Positions 37,601 through 43,442 of a stretch of DNA of 62,678 nt are shown piece after piece. A program made the translations under genes and the position numbers. Source of the DNA: a virus; IMG/VR virus record IMGVR_UViG_3300045051_001398, positions 1 to 62,678 of that record, one strand, 5' to 3'. The notes below the pieces were generated by a model. That model saw only the letters and a program-made list of their open reading frames with translations, had not been told where the DNA came from and searched no databases. Within the stretch, counting starts at the first letter, position 1. Each line of letters starts with the position of its first letter.

Positions 37601-40016
37601 ACTGCATAGTTTCCTTCTTCACGGTCAGCGGATTACCGTTCCATGTCTGTTTTCTCTGAAGGGAATTAACTAATTTGGTTCTGTCAGCTACATCAGCCAA
37701 TAATTCCTCACGTCTTGATAAGTCAGCAATTTCAGTCTGAATTTTAACCTTATCCTCTCCGGTTGCATTTTTAAGTTCCTCGCGTTTTTCTAAAAGTTCA
37801 GATCTTGTTTTGTCAAGAGAAACGATTACATCCTCAACCTTTGGTTCAGATCCGTGTTCAGATTCAATTTGCTTGTGTGCCTCGGTATAAGGAGCTTCCA
37901 TGACTTCCTTGTAATCCTTCTTGATCTTTTCAAAGAACTCACCAGAATCCATCTTACTATCGATATCGGTCAATCCTTCGCTCATTCCATCAAAATAGGT
38001 CTTGCGAACTGCAAAGTGATAAAGTTTTTGCCTCATCTCAGGATCGGCAATATAGTTTTCCTGACCAATCTTCTGAACCGCTTTCATTCTGTCAGCAAGG
38101 TTATCCACGGATAAGGCCGCCTTAACCTGTTGCCATACCTCATCACCCATCCCTTTCTTCAGGTCATTGCGCATGACACGCATACCGTTCCACCGGTCAA
38201 GCTGGGAGATCCTTGAAGGAACTGATATAAACTGCCCGATCAGTCCTATCCCAAGAGCAATATCAATAAATTCTTTTTCACCTCCGAACCTACCGGTCTG
38301 CGCATTAACATCGGATGGCATATCCATGGCCATTGACACATATTCCTCGGCTATTTCAGGTACGGTACCGTGCCATCCCATTGCATGACCTAATGACTTG
38401 AAAACATCATCAACCTTGTTGAGTTTCAGTTTCGCAGCTTTCCCACTTGCCCATAGTCCGGCCTTTGTACCCTTAAGCCATTTCATGCCACCTACAAGGA
38501 CTTTACCTGTCTGTTCAGAAGCATATTCCTTCCAGGTATTGTAGAGGGCATGAGTGGTTGACTCCATCAGTGACTCTTTTGAAGGAATAAGCATAGGATC
38601 AAGATTATCCTTTGTCACATCGGATGCAAAGACATCTTTTCCCTGGCGCTGTTGTATTTCACGGAAGAGCATCGGGGATATCGGCGTGGTCAGTGCTGCA
38701 TAGATCGATCCTGATCCAAGTCCCGCCACACCTTTTAATAGTGTCCTGCGCACTGACTTCTCTCCCCAGTTCTCGGCAAGTTTCAAGGCCCATTCAAGGC
38801 CTTTCTTTCCTATCTTCTCACCGATCTTTGCTGTTGCGCCAATCGGAAGCATGAAGTCCCAGTTATCCATGAACATCTTTCCTGCCCTGTAACCATAGGA
38901 AGTCTGAATGTCCTGCGCCATGCTGTTTGACAGTCCCATGGACTGCACGAAGAGCTTCTCCTGATCGGTAAGTTTTTCTCCGGCAAAATGTTTTTGTGTT
39001 AACTGAAAAGCTTTTTGACGGTCCTCAAAGTCAATGAATCCCTTCACAAAAGGAATACCCGCATCGGCAACTCCTTCGTTCCATGCATTACTGAGAAAAG
39101 GCAGGATCTGTTCAAAAATATTACCGTTTTGCTCTTTGTCATCCAGAAGGGATTGCATTGCCGTAAGACTTCTTTTAATCTTGTCAGCAATTACAATGTC
39201 CTTATTCATTGAAAGATTATAAGGATTTGTTTCGTTTCCGATGTAATCACCGATCTGTTTGTCAAGTTCCGATCCTTTTCCATAAAGCTTCTCAAATTCA
39301 CCATTCAGGTCATTGAAGTTTTTCCTGTAAGATTCAACGACTTTCTTCTGATAATCCTTTCCCTGCTGTTTATATTTTTCAAGATAGAACGGTATACCGC
39401 TTTTCGCCTTTTCAATTTCCTCTTTCCGCGCAGCAAAATAGGGATCGTTATCCATTTTATCAACAGGAGTTTTCATCATAAAGTCACTGTTCTCCTGATT
39501 GACATCACTCTTCAGCCGGTTAAGCATCTGCCATTTCATGTGATCGGCAATGTAAGGATCCGACTCAATAACTTTCTGATAATAGTCAAATGCCACGGAT
39601 GGCATCTTGATATTATTGAACTCAGTGAGTTTGCTGGATATCTGTTCCTGTTCCTGTATTGTTTTAGGAGTTTTCTTCAGAATATCCTTGTAATCCTTGT
39701 TGAACCCGGTGAATGTCGATGCTACCAATATTTTTTTCTCATCATCAAACTGCGCAGGATCCAGTCCTGTTGACTTGGCAAAAATCTCGTCAGCCGACAT
39801 ATCCTCATACTGGGTATCGTCAACCGATGAAGGCATGGTAATTGGTTCCCTCTTTTCGATCGGAGTTGCTGACACAGGAACTTCAGGACTTCTGAGTGGT
39901 ATTTTTACTTTTGGCTTTTTCTCAAAATTGGTAACTGCCAGTCCCTGGTTGGAGAATATTGCATCCATATAGGGATTGGCATTCTTTGGATTAATCTTAT
40001 CAAATATATCAGCCAT
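22626..40016 (-). CDS. Giant polyvalent virion protein with crAss-type RNA polymerase
   Basis: A single 5796-residue frame. Parts in order: a helical N-terminal ~1200 residues; a first zincin site FHEYSHP near residue 1262; an ADP-ribosyltransferase-like domain near 2500-2640 (VYHGGKVGIDKF, GKGFYFTNN); a SLOG-like Rossmann domain near 2690-2890 (SGGASGSDTAWD, NFAGIGTRE); the RNA polymerase core with SGSDFDGDQRFNW, the metal-binding DFDGD being residues 2998-3002, followed by NAAFSLL and SFDNAADPKIEKLGF as in other crAss polymerases; a second zincin VFHEFAHIYW (HEFAH 3764-3768); a PD-(D/E)XK nuclease near 4083-4110 (GRPDVMI, IIDVKSS, KLQLSIYSWLL); a P-loop ASPGMGKS near 4849; and hydrophobic stretches after 5170. 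The polymerase is expected to enter the host with the DNA and transcribe early genes. The proteases might cleave the polyprotein. Confidence 0.85.
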   Translation of the reverse strand: MADIFDKINPKNANPYMDAIFSNQGLAVTNFEKKPKVKIPLRSPEVPVSATPIEKREPITMPSSVDDTQYEDMSADEIFAKSTGLDPAQFDDEKKILVASTFTGFNKDYKDILKKTPKTIQEQEQISSKLTEFNNIKMPSVAFDYYQKVIESDPYIADHMKWQMLNRLKSDVNQENSDFMMKTPVDKMDNDPYFAARKEEIEKAKSGIPFYLEKYKQQGKDYQKKVVESYRKNFNDLNGEFEKLYGKGSELDKQIGDYIGNETNPYNLSMNKDIVIADKIKRSLTAMQSLLDDKEQNGNIFEQILPFLSNAWNEGVADAGIPFVKGFIDFEDRQKAFQLTQKHFAGEKLTDQEKLFVQSMGLSNSMAQDIQTSYGYRAGKMFMDNWDFMLPIGATAKIGEKIGKKGLEWALKLAENWGEKSVRRTLLKGVAGLGSGSIYAALTTPISPMLFREIQQRQGKDVFASDVTKDNLDPMLIPSKESLMESTTHALYNTWKEYASEQTGKVLVGGMKWLKGTKAGLWASGKAAKLKLNKVDDVFKSLGHAMGWHGTVPEIAEEYVSMAMDMPSDVNAQTGRFGGEKEFIDIALGIGLIGQFISVPSRISQLDRWNGMRVMRNDLKKGMGDEVWQQVKAALSVDNLADRMKAVQKIGQENYIADPEMRQKLYHFAVRKTYFDGMSEGLTDIDSKMDSGEFFEKIKKDYKEVMEAPYTEAHKQIESEHGSEPKVEDVIVSLDKTRSELLEKREELKNATGEDKVKIQTEIADLSRREELLADVADRTKLVNSLQRKQTWNGNPLTVKKETMQYGNTISNLKNLETEKLKAEADHEANPTEASQAQLEKIGKDIEAQSKIKADYEAKYNTNQNVADEATPIADIYKEDQGQKVVLKSSKDSKLPEIHGIIVKRNPENNTVLIQRNDGSQMVVSAKSGYDQIFFAEGKVDKRSLNQMNQITAKTRNLWTRVIQNAVKTNPENNDSIDQMKDTLQGEVDSLEKQLKDDLNNPVLTEKEIIEKFWKSVGENGEGVLRHANKQTKKIIDRFIQERLSGKTKTGLHGLLEINPKSKQKEFAQLSDEQEKFIDQEWQQFNQKRGRVGKIFFATIDKAKEEYRKMVDRYGKDHVRMPVKIGKTWMVYLAKGTEIEFKNNLRQKLIDKEKEKTKIDNHDMDVWLADLENTNPDAYMSELALMVQEGSLSAAFDQRIVPDDSVLSADPNKKPLFAVASAIRKVSGLNIIFYHRNSDERKGKIVNGTIWVNLAHASADTPFHEYSHPIVEMLSLMNPAMINDLWKDIQQSEDGKKIIEQKQKLYGSDLLRNEVIVEMLGLQETKLIADSKVKSGLNRLWNGIKILMNKLFGISVSYDTRLFQLADKIQRGRYNHLVSEYYPSMRSFNQYNGTEQISRRLEFRETLEPVLLEAMKRYANAEKKSKDLLKKETEKVVSDIKKTEFYKNLDEKERDIWLNYARELAQKYLKRRVLDYDPATDSFILTGNTGVAMNAEQKLDSQRQVHKYIIEEVSKVSKESKEAVEIELIDWMHNPKTSEVNEDNWIKTLEETADSTKPVHKAFLEVVKRTNLLGKNLYGFGRYISLQNFYSSVHLERRIGMKVRSIASDSQDFDENLGFFVSEETDKAEFYTQNSLNIDNSALLKFRAFIRKTIANKKDLKDYHDRVSEAVKDIRNSVERVFNSDTLYKEMVLLSAMTGIHLDTIEKYYHDQIKNFRQDFYVIKDGQHEKLSNELTYADLAKMQDNLQTVFYKTRSGYQQLQNTPMVSKFISNTTNSDYFSDRAIYSIQKFMDGRSGGVSNIGAINLAVNRAAGLGLSGAGVMGKRFSSMVFDSDIHTSSLNLVNQVRDDRLKEFYSTHKVDMMRFDGIYSAITGEKAESHKLPEHAFWAVLLRAFADARRIDTYRQFTGQPSDKSSVFLITAKKWEYTPENIALAQSFSKNYNKDVKFIKDMVLAQHRGIFTDQDLKTLAEEFVMNFIINSHYLNEALYGSLKENYGSLIKMIKRTGTSVSPGWKLNENIEGGVGHTMKVFYSNEIFGFDELGLSDEAANGLAILSSNMAKKMQISMGESYSRENEFGDLTSTKSVISGIDVKDDANYRKIIKANFVSIDVAVATEQDPNGIWHKLKAYLEKHDIDILTFPSAAKAFDKTKLNTLFLNPAEWSEESSYVDKKVNTIQNFEINKKYINGVLQQLPDEYTYDELKEVVSNSFEENRDALMMAFSNLKDGQKLWHPGITDNFNVARALSELFTERLWQKELIDNDQVKPIIENIPTSMLYVQQDLRHEVETEYADAPTQLWPNVMTFKDIFPAISSTISDTVNDNYDYLQAIYNGFATSEDRMGFLRDSLNPVKDAELIDLIDSGLDENDPFISASMMRSITYAINRRLLEIPIKRQTTQEFPDAMGVLTPMHKTEDGKHTRLAEIAINIPGIRYAQTFDTQEEAMAFLSENFMKLQDLCEFDYEPEVLEENKVENGIDYVFRQNPELAKIGTQEEYSAYLSTIFPNSNVKNIVYHGGKVGIDKFDKSKLLTGEGANSYGKGFYFTNNKTTARIAYEQLTSRQDPEMASWLGQENLDKDRRVYAVLLNIKNPFIWDITVEEAKELGYIDNITNYKESSTKKDILNGEFGNHDSVLHITGEGSLHEQGESHWVIPDPSQIHILGSKSDIEGFEKYQKVNNKKTDTKKLEGYSNHSGGASGSDTAWDLTGRQFGVTDSHHYREPLEVRRAKLKERLKQKGKTGAEKWIEKTIREVDSRELKAAGVSAEPISEELYAEGKKKVAVAAKQMGRKLSDDNAEYQIRNWAQVKNADAIFAVGTITDPWKYGEKGFKNNTYQQQVDGGTGYAVQMAINEGKPVHVYDQFRKGWFTWNGTQFEKEDTPILTHNFAGIGTREINEDGMLAIRNVYEKSAGIEETKSPEVQTQRNRRVFPDVNRARLKPQFWQIYEDRQGRWVVPGEPVMSTRIPSGNLNAHTIARAKFRIETGNFTMLDRESHARSGSDFDGDQRFNWVRDDADSKHARRMNAVFRALMDQYENPANFNKITAPINVHAFDGILEEIEHLEKSRINNFDKDDADDILALNDARKNNLTGVTMKGVVTNLNAAFSLLSSHNVPGIAKDDLGIIKHYIDCLLNLSFDNAADPKIEKLGFNEATANMFVYDLITDPSLVGFTPSGNQEKDIEEMKAKTLDVIRRIAQKYSPINPSHDTLVAYYVRELRKSASPMSRDTRGMILKRIRQSNDFSKEQKAKFRKSFNGGQELFNTKRIHGISDGIPDNAYEFAMLFRQYDNFEGPNNLNGKKKAIDTSNLHPVLGFSEAMAPTKMAMALANNVFHDVANSDLLIELAQKVEDYISQTQYEQSLFEDGIDDEDITGEWGEKEQQEIKIDRSGIVPLLNFVIASEAIADRSEKFADIQKRAAKYVEAYHGITQIDPSVLVSDKKKPLNEQEYPFLHKLGEAVQRGWQNKFLDMLYADKDKSGNIKKVSLTEVGRFTEMSVEDKQAIREDFAKLPASWRMIFVQYQLLQYGTSSSMAAGGYFDLFDMDTRLKLQQSFADAKERIRTRTQMGTPLNIAVDNFIRNGKFVRHNITDSTGKVILQGHIQFDDMQSPKVSDEQLDELKNIYELREKNQEEADAKYSTFRKLSGISSEKMVDFIRNIKDKFKDNSTKEAIGKEIEQRKKIRSVKYFASAADGITEVLANGDTEVFNKMLDHFKKMFPGVSIFNSAEDFVRFVEKSSSFGADFDFSAMGAAFSNGVYLSSDARQEVVFHEFAHIYWGALPDSHPAKMKLMKHFGWHSGMSQQQIDDVEEMAVKYVGQAGSQSFTDEQEINKPGFKAALKEFWLAVKALFSKMAKTELADYRLKTAIEHFAWEVWNNHAGISEDAMAKIAVRHMKINRGAWADIPSESFPLDTDAAGKTVFSASRIIEKFSEDAADFEKAMRSQFEQYRDLRKKGEKLKNAEVQITPEIEATLDNFSDFLTLMKREANETRKNGTAVSAVFNMLNKGDLYWDDATGKVYLDEQHSKEVSGSPLFDFNGLLFPLGEVFSGDGWKKVIKAINDQLNIWKSDPKVKRVYTEHELYNAEFGIYGRPDVMIEYVNGEHVIIDVKSSTADVFDENDKMTNDYTKSRGSFKAGSPFAHYGGASKMRKHKLQLSIYSWLLGTTRRDDGTIRKMRIKGGMQILPVKINTDKGGSPVDITISPRTVTHDFNPEDRRSTYEAAKRIRELTRQKKNAALPVTQDLSRKTDRKLRVARTAAARAIDFVRERFNVTDPSLVTTSQIGSAINIGYHHMVSDVINDNDLDWTYDDIYSDDKITGLDMLSLHMIRNMYWIDEKTKEKYRITKERVEAYRQDLIKKRQSLMIQEQLQMIPEERQKKWGKKTTEALHDDVIRRLTEESPGYKLIGTNNYFYNTIIHSFYTGNMLTSYDEVEKNISKKNETSKIEEIYKSFSFLDHNKVYSTYRKNYEHARSLWEELGTIKDFEAKITNETLSEDLTGKSAIESQMDYLIDLFQRIDQLDGVNKSGLYDTVLSQLMIKRLQLGIIDEQANNKDVRAWTDLLHRIISNPENGWLKDINFELFTGHRFKTGWLRLQEYHKNTVRSRSFDANENPAIMLMNELSFTIHRKIIAESRMTRDKLDKLNELLTDEDRNVMIREYGAKKEEGYEEQINPYEVVGTWFGRRILITLSEAADLLKDGKLSQAGFDYIEFLRESMMKYDFKYRSSVYEYANEGVAFAPDIFPMATWNYTAFSGEFADELRKMYDLSKIQVSTPYTKFGKLARKLHNIFKPQSIDGMVFETDNPEYLQFNHMSFEEIRYNLFRREYIRVKQTTIAQRSGIRFNALFKPRKRGYLIYASPGMGKSYLYKQLGGFANPFFIDGDALMEEAMERFIQQNESWLDVNQKNWHKLGESTNLKAYRFSNAVRNYNLSLGTRIQTVYDIYQQMIDDILKSGKNVFSGTLLKDETLYKPNYDKAILLESLQDMQNRVSSGLRDRKMSAANAQERFDLERSRFNIPRLAGQSETKSYSSIRQHTMLARAKQNLENMAFEKSDLPLPQQNDRVDYYTEEESMKRIQDSIEKITYIMKVVKDAKSVYKPNSRRYRPANKYNPYQLMHSKKTHEGFINYINSVIANHYTAQIHPYAEYIENMYANRQKEVEMAKEYVTEYIDTKIFHQNNIDDMEFSAAKGFFVTWTAVVSLGQNLISGVGNLAAGIGSDIVNKKDRLFVKGIARYLGNMGKINKMMKNENIGTILDDVYYTKGQEIFGAYIKFMFMPTEIIEHINQGIAFTNALTDEEFNMYDKNGNPISFDRTLSDERINHLESVTTALHGDYGFNRSLYANNLFFSLIGQFFFGWYTAASEQYLGRGRVNYYGEFRKGMLQSLSDAVRVTAFWAINQISKKKRIEIVEKAYKNADIIRFDNRELAEKHAENLVVNGKAINPRIVQLEGVNGYAVIADENMISFWNYMAAESLFAEKERDFTIDKNGNKKHYLLSEADIANRNKALRILALASIGGLINVALQVMMYAVQHGLLRGGDDPDKDMYKKLGENWLSVALENAKWNVLFFKNKGNTGGEIPYELLTPWERSFLYVTGGFQKVVNAVTADLLLPAAGTVPMLINMDAFKGTNYSNSAMSFRTPPTVMMGVNMGKFLYDFFTNAKYEETQPQYARVEGQSKWIGDLAKINPIGGSYFSKSFIDLYNVYGDQYRRGVVLGKVVREVENAFAIQFKDREPTDADIELMKSTIEKMYNIQIGLLENKQYQQGTYMESQVNAVENMWKGKGLERVHDRMKKESDFIDKLLKK
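31965..32640 (-). other. AT-rich ADP-ribosyltransferase-like insert inside the giant gene
   Basis: This stretch, residues about 2460-2685 of the giant protein, encodes the ART-like domain (YHGGKVGIDKFDKS, GEGANSYGKGFYFT, VYAVLLNIKNPFIWD). Its DNA is visibly richer in A and T than the giant gene on both sides, pointing to later insertion. Confidence 0.6.
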
Positions 40017-40019
40017 CGG

Positions 40020-42161
40020 TTAGGCATTTTTAGGTTTGGTTACAAGTTCAAAGAATTTTTTCACATCAGGATCATCCGCAAACATATTCAGATTAGTCAT
40101 TTCCCTTGTCAGTTCAGGAGAAAGAACGATTTGTTTTTTATCTTTTTCGGGCAACAGGGAATTCATGTAAAGCTCTTTCATGTCATTGAACAGTCCCTTT
40201 TCACCTGCATTGTACATTTCCATTGCGTAACCTACCGCTTCATGAGCATTCAAAGGTTTATTTTTAAGCCCGGAAACAATTGCATGCACTTCTCTTTGTC
40301 CTTGGGGATCGACTTTTACACCCATTGAAAATGAAGAGTTGAAATGTTTCGATCTATCCATTGGAATAATCTCATCCACTTTCAGTCCACGATAGAGATC
40401 AACAGTTTGCTTGTCATATTTTTCCGTACCTGTACCTGTTTTGGTATTGTATGCAAGTGCATTACTCTGAGAAAAATTGGCATCAATTGGATGATTGTTG
40501 ACTATGATGTACCGATTAGATTTAGCATCGGTACCATATTTCATTTCAGTCAAGGGATCACTATAACCCGAAGACGACTCCGTACGGTTAGTGGCATTGA
40601 GCTGTCCAATGGTATAGGCAAGGATGGCTTTTCCTGATATATCAATTTTATTTTCATTAAATATTGTTGCCAGATCTTTACTTGCAAGATATTTTTCAAG
40701 GTCACGATTCCTTTTCGCTTTCTGATCTATCGTTTCTGTTTCACTTGCCGGATTTATGAGATCTGCCAATACACCGCCCTGAACTTTTATGTCATTGTCT
40801 TTTACAGTTCCGAGTGTATTGCCGTTAACGACATCATCAGTCAGTAAAGCACTTGTGAATTTTGGATTTTTTGTCAATCCTTCGATGAGAAATTCCTTGA
40901 TATCTTCCTGATCCATTCCAAGGTCCCTGAAGAAACTCTCCTGATTCTTATGATCCAAAGTCACATACTTTGAATTCTCACCTTCAAAGAGACTTCCCGT
41001 TTTTACATATTTACCCACTCTCTCATCTATAGACCTCGTATAGGAACTAACAAGAGAATTTCTCGGATATTGCACTTGACCTTCAAGATAAGGAACCAGT
41101 CCGCTCATATTAAGTCTGGTAGCGCCGATTACTTTTCCTGTACCATCAGTAACCTTTGTATTGAGAAATCCTTTTCCGCGGGATGATACTTCAAGATAAT
41201 CAGGACCTCCCGTTACTGATTTGCGGGGAATCATTTCCTGACGTTCATTGATATTGGCATAATTGATCAGTTCAGGATTGTTTTCTGTCAATTGTCCTTT
41301 CAGTGCCAAACTGGTAGACTCAGGAATTTCCGCTTTTCCATTACCATCACCATCACCATTACCATCGCCTTTATATACTCTTCCGGTCTGTTCCCTGGGA
41401 TTGAGATTATGGATATATTGCTGAATGAAATTACTGTAACCGTCGGCCGAAGGTTTCGTAATACCGTTTTTCTGGCAATATTGCTGATAAGCCAGCCTGA
41501 ATGCCTTGTCAGCCTTATAGTCAGTTGTAATATCCATCGCCATCTGTTTGAGCTGATCGGCATCCCAGTCTATTACGTTGATTCCGGTTTTATAATTCTC
41601 GTTATTTGCCCTGGCATATTTGGAAGCTACTTCAGTTGCATATTCAAGTTCAGTCTTGCGGTCCGGGCGGGCATAATAGAATTTTTCCCTTTCTTCACCA
41701 TTATCCTCTCCCTGAACATAGGCGAGATATTTGTTATAATTGGAATCAAATTCTTCCTTGTCAATCAAATTGGCAGCAAAGTCCTCTTCCATCTGTTTAA
41801 TGTTTGACTTGACACGTTCACCTTCTCTTACCCATTCGTTATCCATGTACTGAGCGCCTATATCCTTGATCTTTTTCATGGCTTCGGCATTCTGGAATGG
41901 ATCACCGTATTCGGCTATGATCGATCCTATCTCTTCGGACTTCTGATCGGAAAACTGTTCCAGTTTGCGGTCGATATAAGGTATCCCAAAAAATTTCGTC
42001 TTCTGAAGATCGGTCAGCTTATCAATCTTGGTCTGGTTCTCTGCCTTGAGCGAATGATCAAGATTGGTCAAATACTGATCTCTCTGGAATTTCTGGTCAT
42101 AATCGATGGTCTGGGCCAGTCCCGTAATCGCTCCGTATAGTCTTTCTCGCTGTTGATACAT
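40020..42161 (-). CDS. Cargo-type virion protein, 713 aa
   Basis: A soluble, highly charged protein with long helices at the N-terminus (LAQTIDYDQKFQRDQYLTN, EQFSDQKSEEIGSIIAEYG), a mixed middle and a short Gly/Asp/Asn repeat (GDGNGDGDGNG). It has no membrane segment and no catalytic motif. Directly after it comes the giant polymerase protein, and before it two small proteins and the muzzle-like protein. In crAss001-type phages this position holds the cargo proteins packed in the capsid and tail. The function is inferred from this order. Confidence 0.55.
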   Translation of the reverse strand: MYQQRERLYGAITGLAQTIDYDQKFQRDQYLTNLDHSLKAENQTKIDKLTDLQKTKFFGIPYIDRKLEQFSDQKSEEIGSIIAEYGDPFQNAEAMKKIKDIGAQYMDNEWVREGERVKSNIKQMEEDFAANLIDKEEFDSNYNKYLAYVQGEDNGEEREKFYYARPDRKTELEYATEVASKYARANNENYKTGINVIDWDADQLKQMAMDITTDYKADKAFRLAYQQYCQKNGITKPSADGYSNFIQQYIHNLNPREQTGRVYKGDGNGDGDGNGKAEIPESTSLALKGQLTENNPELINYANINERQEMIPRKSVTGGPDYLEVSSRGKGFLNTKVTDGTGKVIGATRLNMSGLVPYLEGQVQYPRNSLVSSYTRSIDERVGKYVKTGSLFEGENSKYVTLDHKNQESFFRDLGMDQEDIKEFLIEGLTKNPKFTSALLTDDVVNGNTLGTVKDNDIKVQGGVLADLINPASETETIDQKAKRNRDLEKYLASKDLATIFNENKIDISGKAILAYTIGQLNATNRTESSSGYSDPLTEMKYGTDAKSNRYIIVNNHPIDANFSQSNALAYNTKTGTGTEKYDKQTVDLYRGLKVDEIIPMDRSKHFNSSFSMGVKVDPQGQREVHAIVSGLKNKPLNAHEAVGYAMEMYNAGEKGLFNDMKELYMNSLLPEKDKKQIVLSPELTREMTNLNMFADDPDVKKFFELVTKPKNA
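41338..41373 (-). repeat. Short GGTGAT/GGTAAT-type repeat within the cargo gene
   Basis: Repeated six-base units encode GDGNGDGDGNG. The Asp/Asn/Gly run could bind calcium or be a flexible linker, and the DNA repeat is prone to slippage. Confidence 0.6.
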
Positions 42162-42178
42162 GGTTTGAGATTGTTAAG

Positions 42179-42952
42179 TTATTTCTTTACAGGCCTTTTC
42201 ACGTAAGCGCTGATCGGAAGAATATTCTTGGCTTTTACTCCCGCCTCCTCATCCTTAAATGATTTGTAACTTAAAGTGTCGAGAATATCCCTCATTCCTG
42301 CACCTATCAGTGATGATGATGCTTCTTTCTTGGCAAGATAATCCTGCAGTTCCACTTCCTTGTTAAATTTCATGGTGTCAAGGTTCATTTTCAATCCCTC
42401 GGCCTGCATGTTGGCTGCCGATATATTCCCTTCCATCATGATTTGGGCTGCTTTGGCAGCGGCATCTCCTACCGCCATCTTACCCTGCTCCCCGCTTGCA
42501 ACCATTCCCAAAAGGGCTGCCGTTCCGTTGCCTCCGGATATTCTTCTCGCCTCTGCCGCGTTGGATGCAAAATCCCGGTCGCTGCGGGCAGCCACTACAT
42601 CCATCAATTTAGAAGCCGCCGAATTGGAAGCGTTCTTTACCTCAAGTGCATTGGTATTCATCAAAGCACCGGCTGTGGTATCGATCGGCTGCGGAGATTT
42701 ATTGTTTACATCGGTCAGGATACCGCCCGCCAGCTGTCCTATACCAAGGGCTGTGGCAAGAATATCACCCGTCTTGTCTTGTTGTTTGGGATCCTTTATG
42801 TTCTCTTTATTTGGCTGATTAAATCTTGAAGTAGCCAGTAAAGGCTTCTTGATATCTACAAGAGTTTCTTTACTTTTCATGAGGTCGACACCGCTTGGCG
42901 CATGACCGAAATCGAAAAGTTTTGTTCTTTTGGTGCCGGGAATATTTGCCAT
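42179..42952 (-). CDS. Virion-internal protein, 257 aa (cargo-like)
   Basis: An Ala/Ser/Asn-rich protein with a Gly-rich amphipathic segment (ILATALGIGQLAGGIL), a long helical Ala-rich middle (AASKLMDVVAARSDRDFASN, GDAAAKAAQIMMEGNISAAN) and a basic C-terminus. This composition is common in ejected internal virion proteins that line or form the DNA channel. It lies between the 161-residue protein and the cargo gene. No named family. Confidence 0.5.
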   Translation of the reverse strand: MANIPGTKRTKLFDFGHAPSGVDLMKSKETLVDIKKPLLATSRFNQPNKENIKDPKQQDKTGDILATALGIGQLAGGILTDVNNKSPQPIDTTAGALMNTNALEVKNASNSAASKLMDVVAARSDRDFASNAAEARRISGGNGTAALLGMVASGEQGKMAVGDAAAKAAQIMMEGNISAANMQAEGLKMNLDTMKFNKEVELQDYLAKKEASSSLIGAGMRDILDTLSYKSFKDEEAGVKAKNILPISAYVKRPVKK

Positions 42953-42956
42953 GATG

Positions 42957-43442
42957 TTATTCTGTTAAATTATTTAAATCAATGCCTATTGCAAGGAGTT
43001 TTTCTGCCTCCTCTGCAGTAAATACCATTTCGCCATTGGATACGGCCACCGGTACATCACCGCCACCTTGTGCAATTCCTGTACCTCCGAGATATTTATC
43101 CCTGATCTGTTTTGCCAGTTTGGCATATTTCTTCGGAATAACCATATCTCCGCTGTTAAGTGTTGTCTTGACAGAATCCGAAGTGCCGTCACCCGGGCCC
43201 TTTACAATACCACCCTTTGCCATCTTCTGATAATAGAGATCGGCAGCTTTTGATATCTCTGCCTGTTTCTGCAGTGCAAGTTGCCGTTTAGCCTCGTCAT
43301 AAGCCTGACCGCCCTTGATAAATTCGCTGACAATACCCACGGCGCCTCCCACTGCAGCACCTATAGGACCTCCTATGGATGCACCTGTTGCAGCCATGTC
43401 TCCCACATTTACCAAACTGTTTGTAATATCAGTACCGCTCAT
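42957..43442 (-). CDS. Gly-rich virion-internal protein, 161 aa
   Basis: The N-terminus holds a Gly zipper-like stretch (ATGASIGGPIGAAVGGAVGI) that could insert in a membrane. A helix (AKRQLALQKQAEISKAADLY) and a C-terminal region with two related segments follow (GGIVKGPGDGTSDSVKTTLN and GGGDVPVAVSNGEMVFTAEE). The latter look like the GPGxxTSDSIPxxLSxGE motif of phage tape-measure and internal proteins. It overlaps the muzzle-like gene by 14 bases. Likely ejected with the DNA or packed near the tail. Confidence 0.55.
   Translation of the reverse strand: MSGTDITNSLVNVGDMAATGASIGGPIGAAVGGAVGIVSEFIKGGQAYDEAKRQLALQKQAEISKAADLYYQKMAKGGIVKGPGDGTSDSVKTTLNSGDMVIPKKYAKLAKQIRDKYLGGTGIAQGGGDVPVAVSNGEMVFTAEEAEKLLAIGIDLNNLTE

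Noticed and set aside
23237-39972. Many open frames on both strands across the giant gene
   Set aside because: They are shadows of one continuous - strand coding frame that carries ordered domains.
42360-42829. Open frames on the + strand near the cargo genes
   Set aside because: They are antisense to the 257-residue protein, whose composition and spacing fit a real gene.
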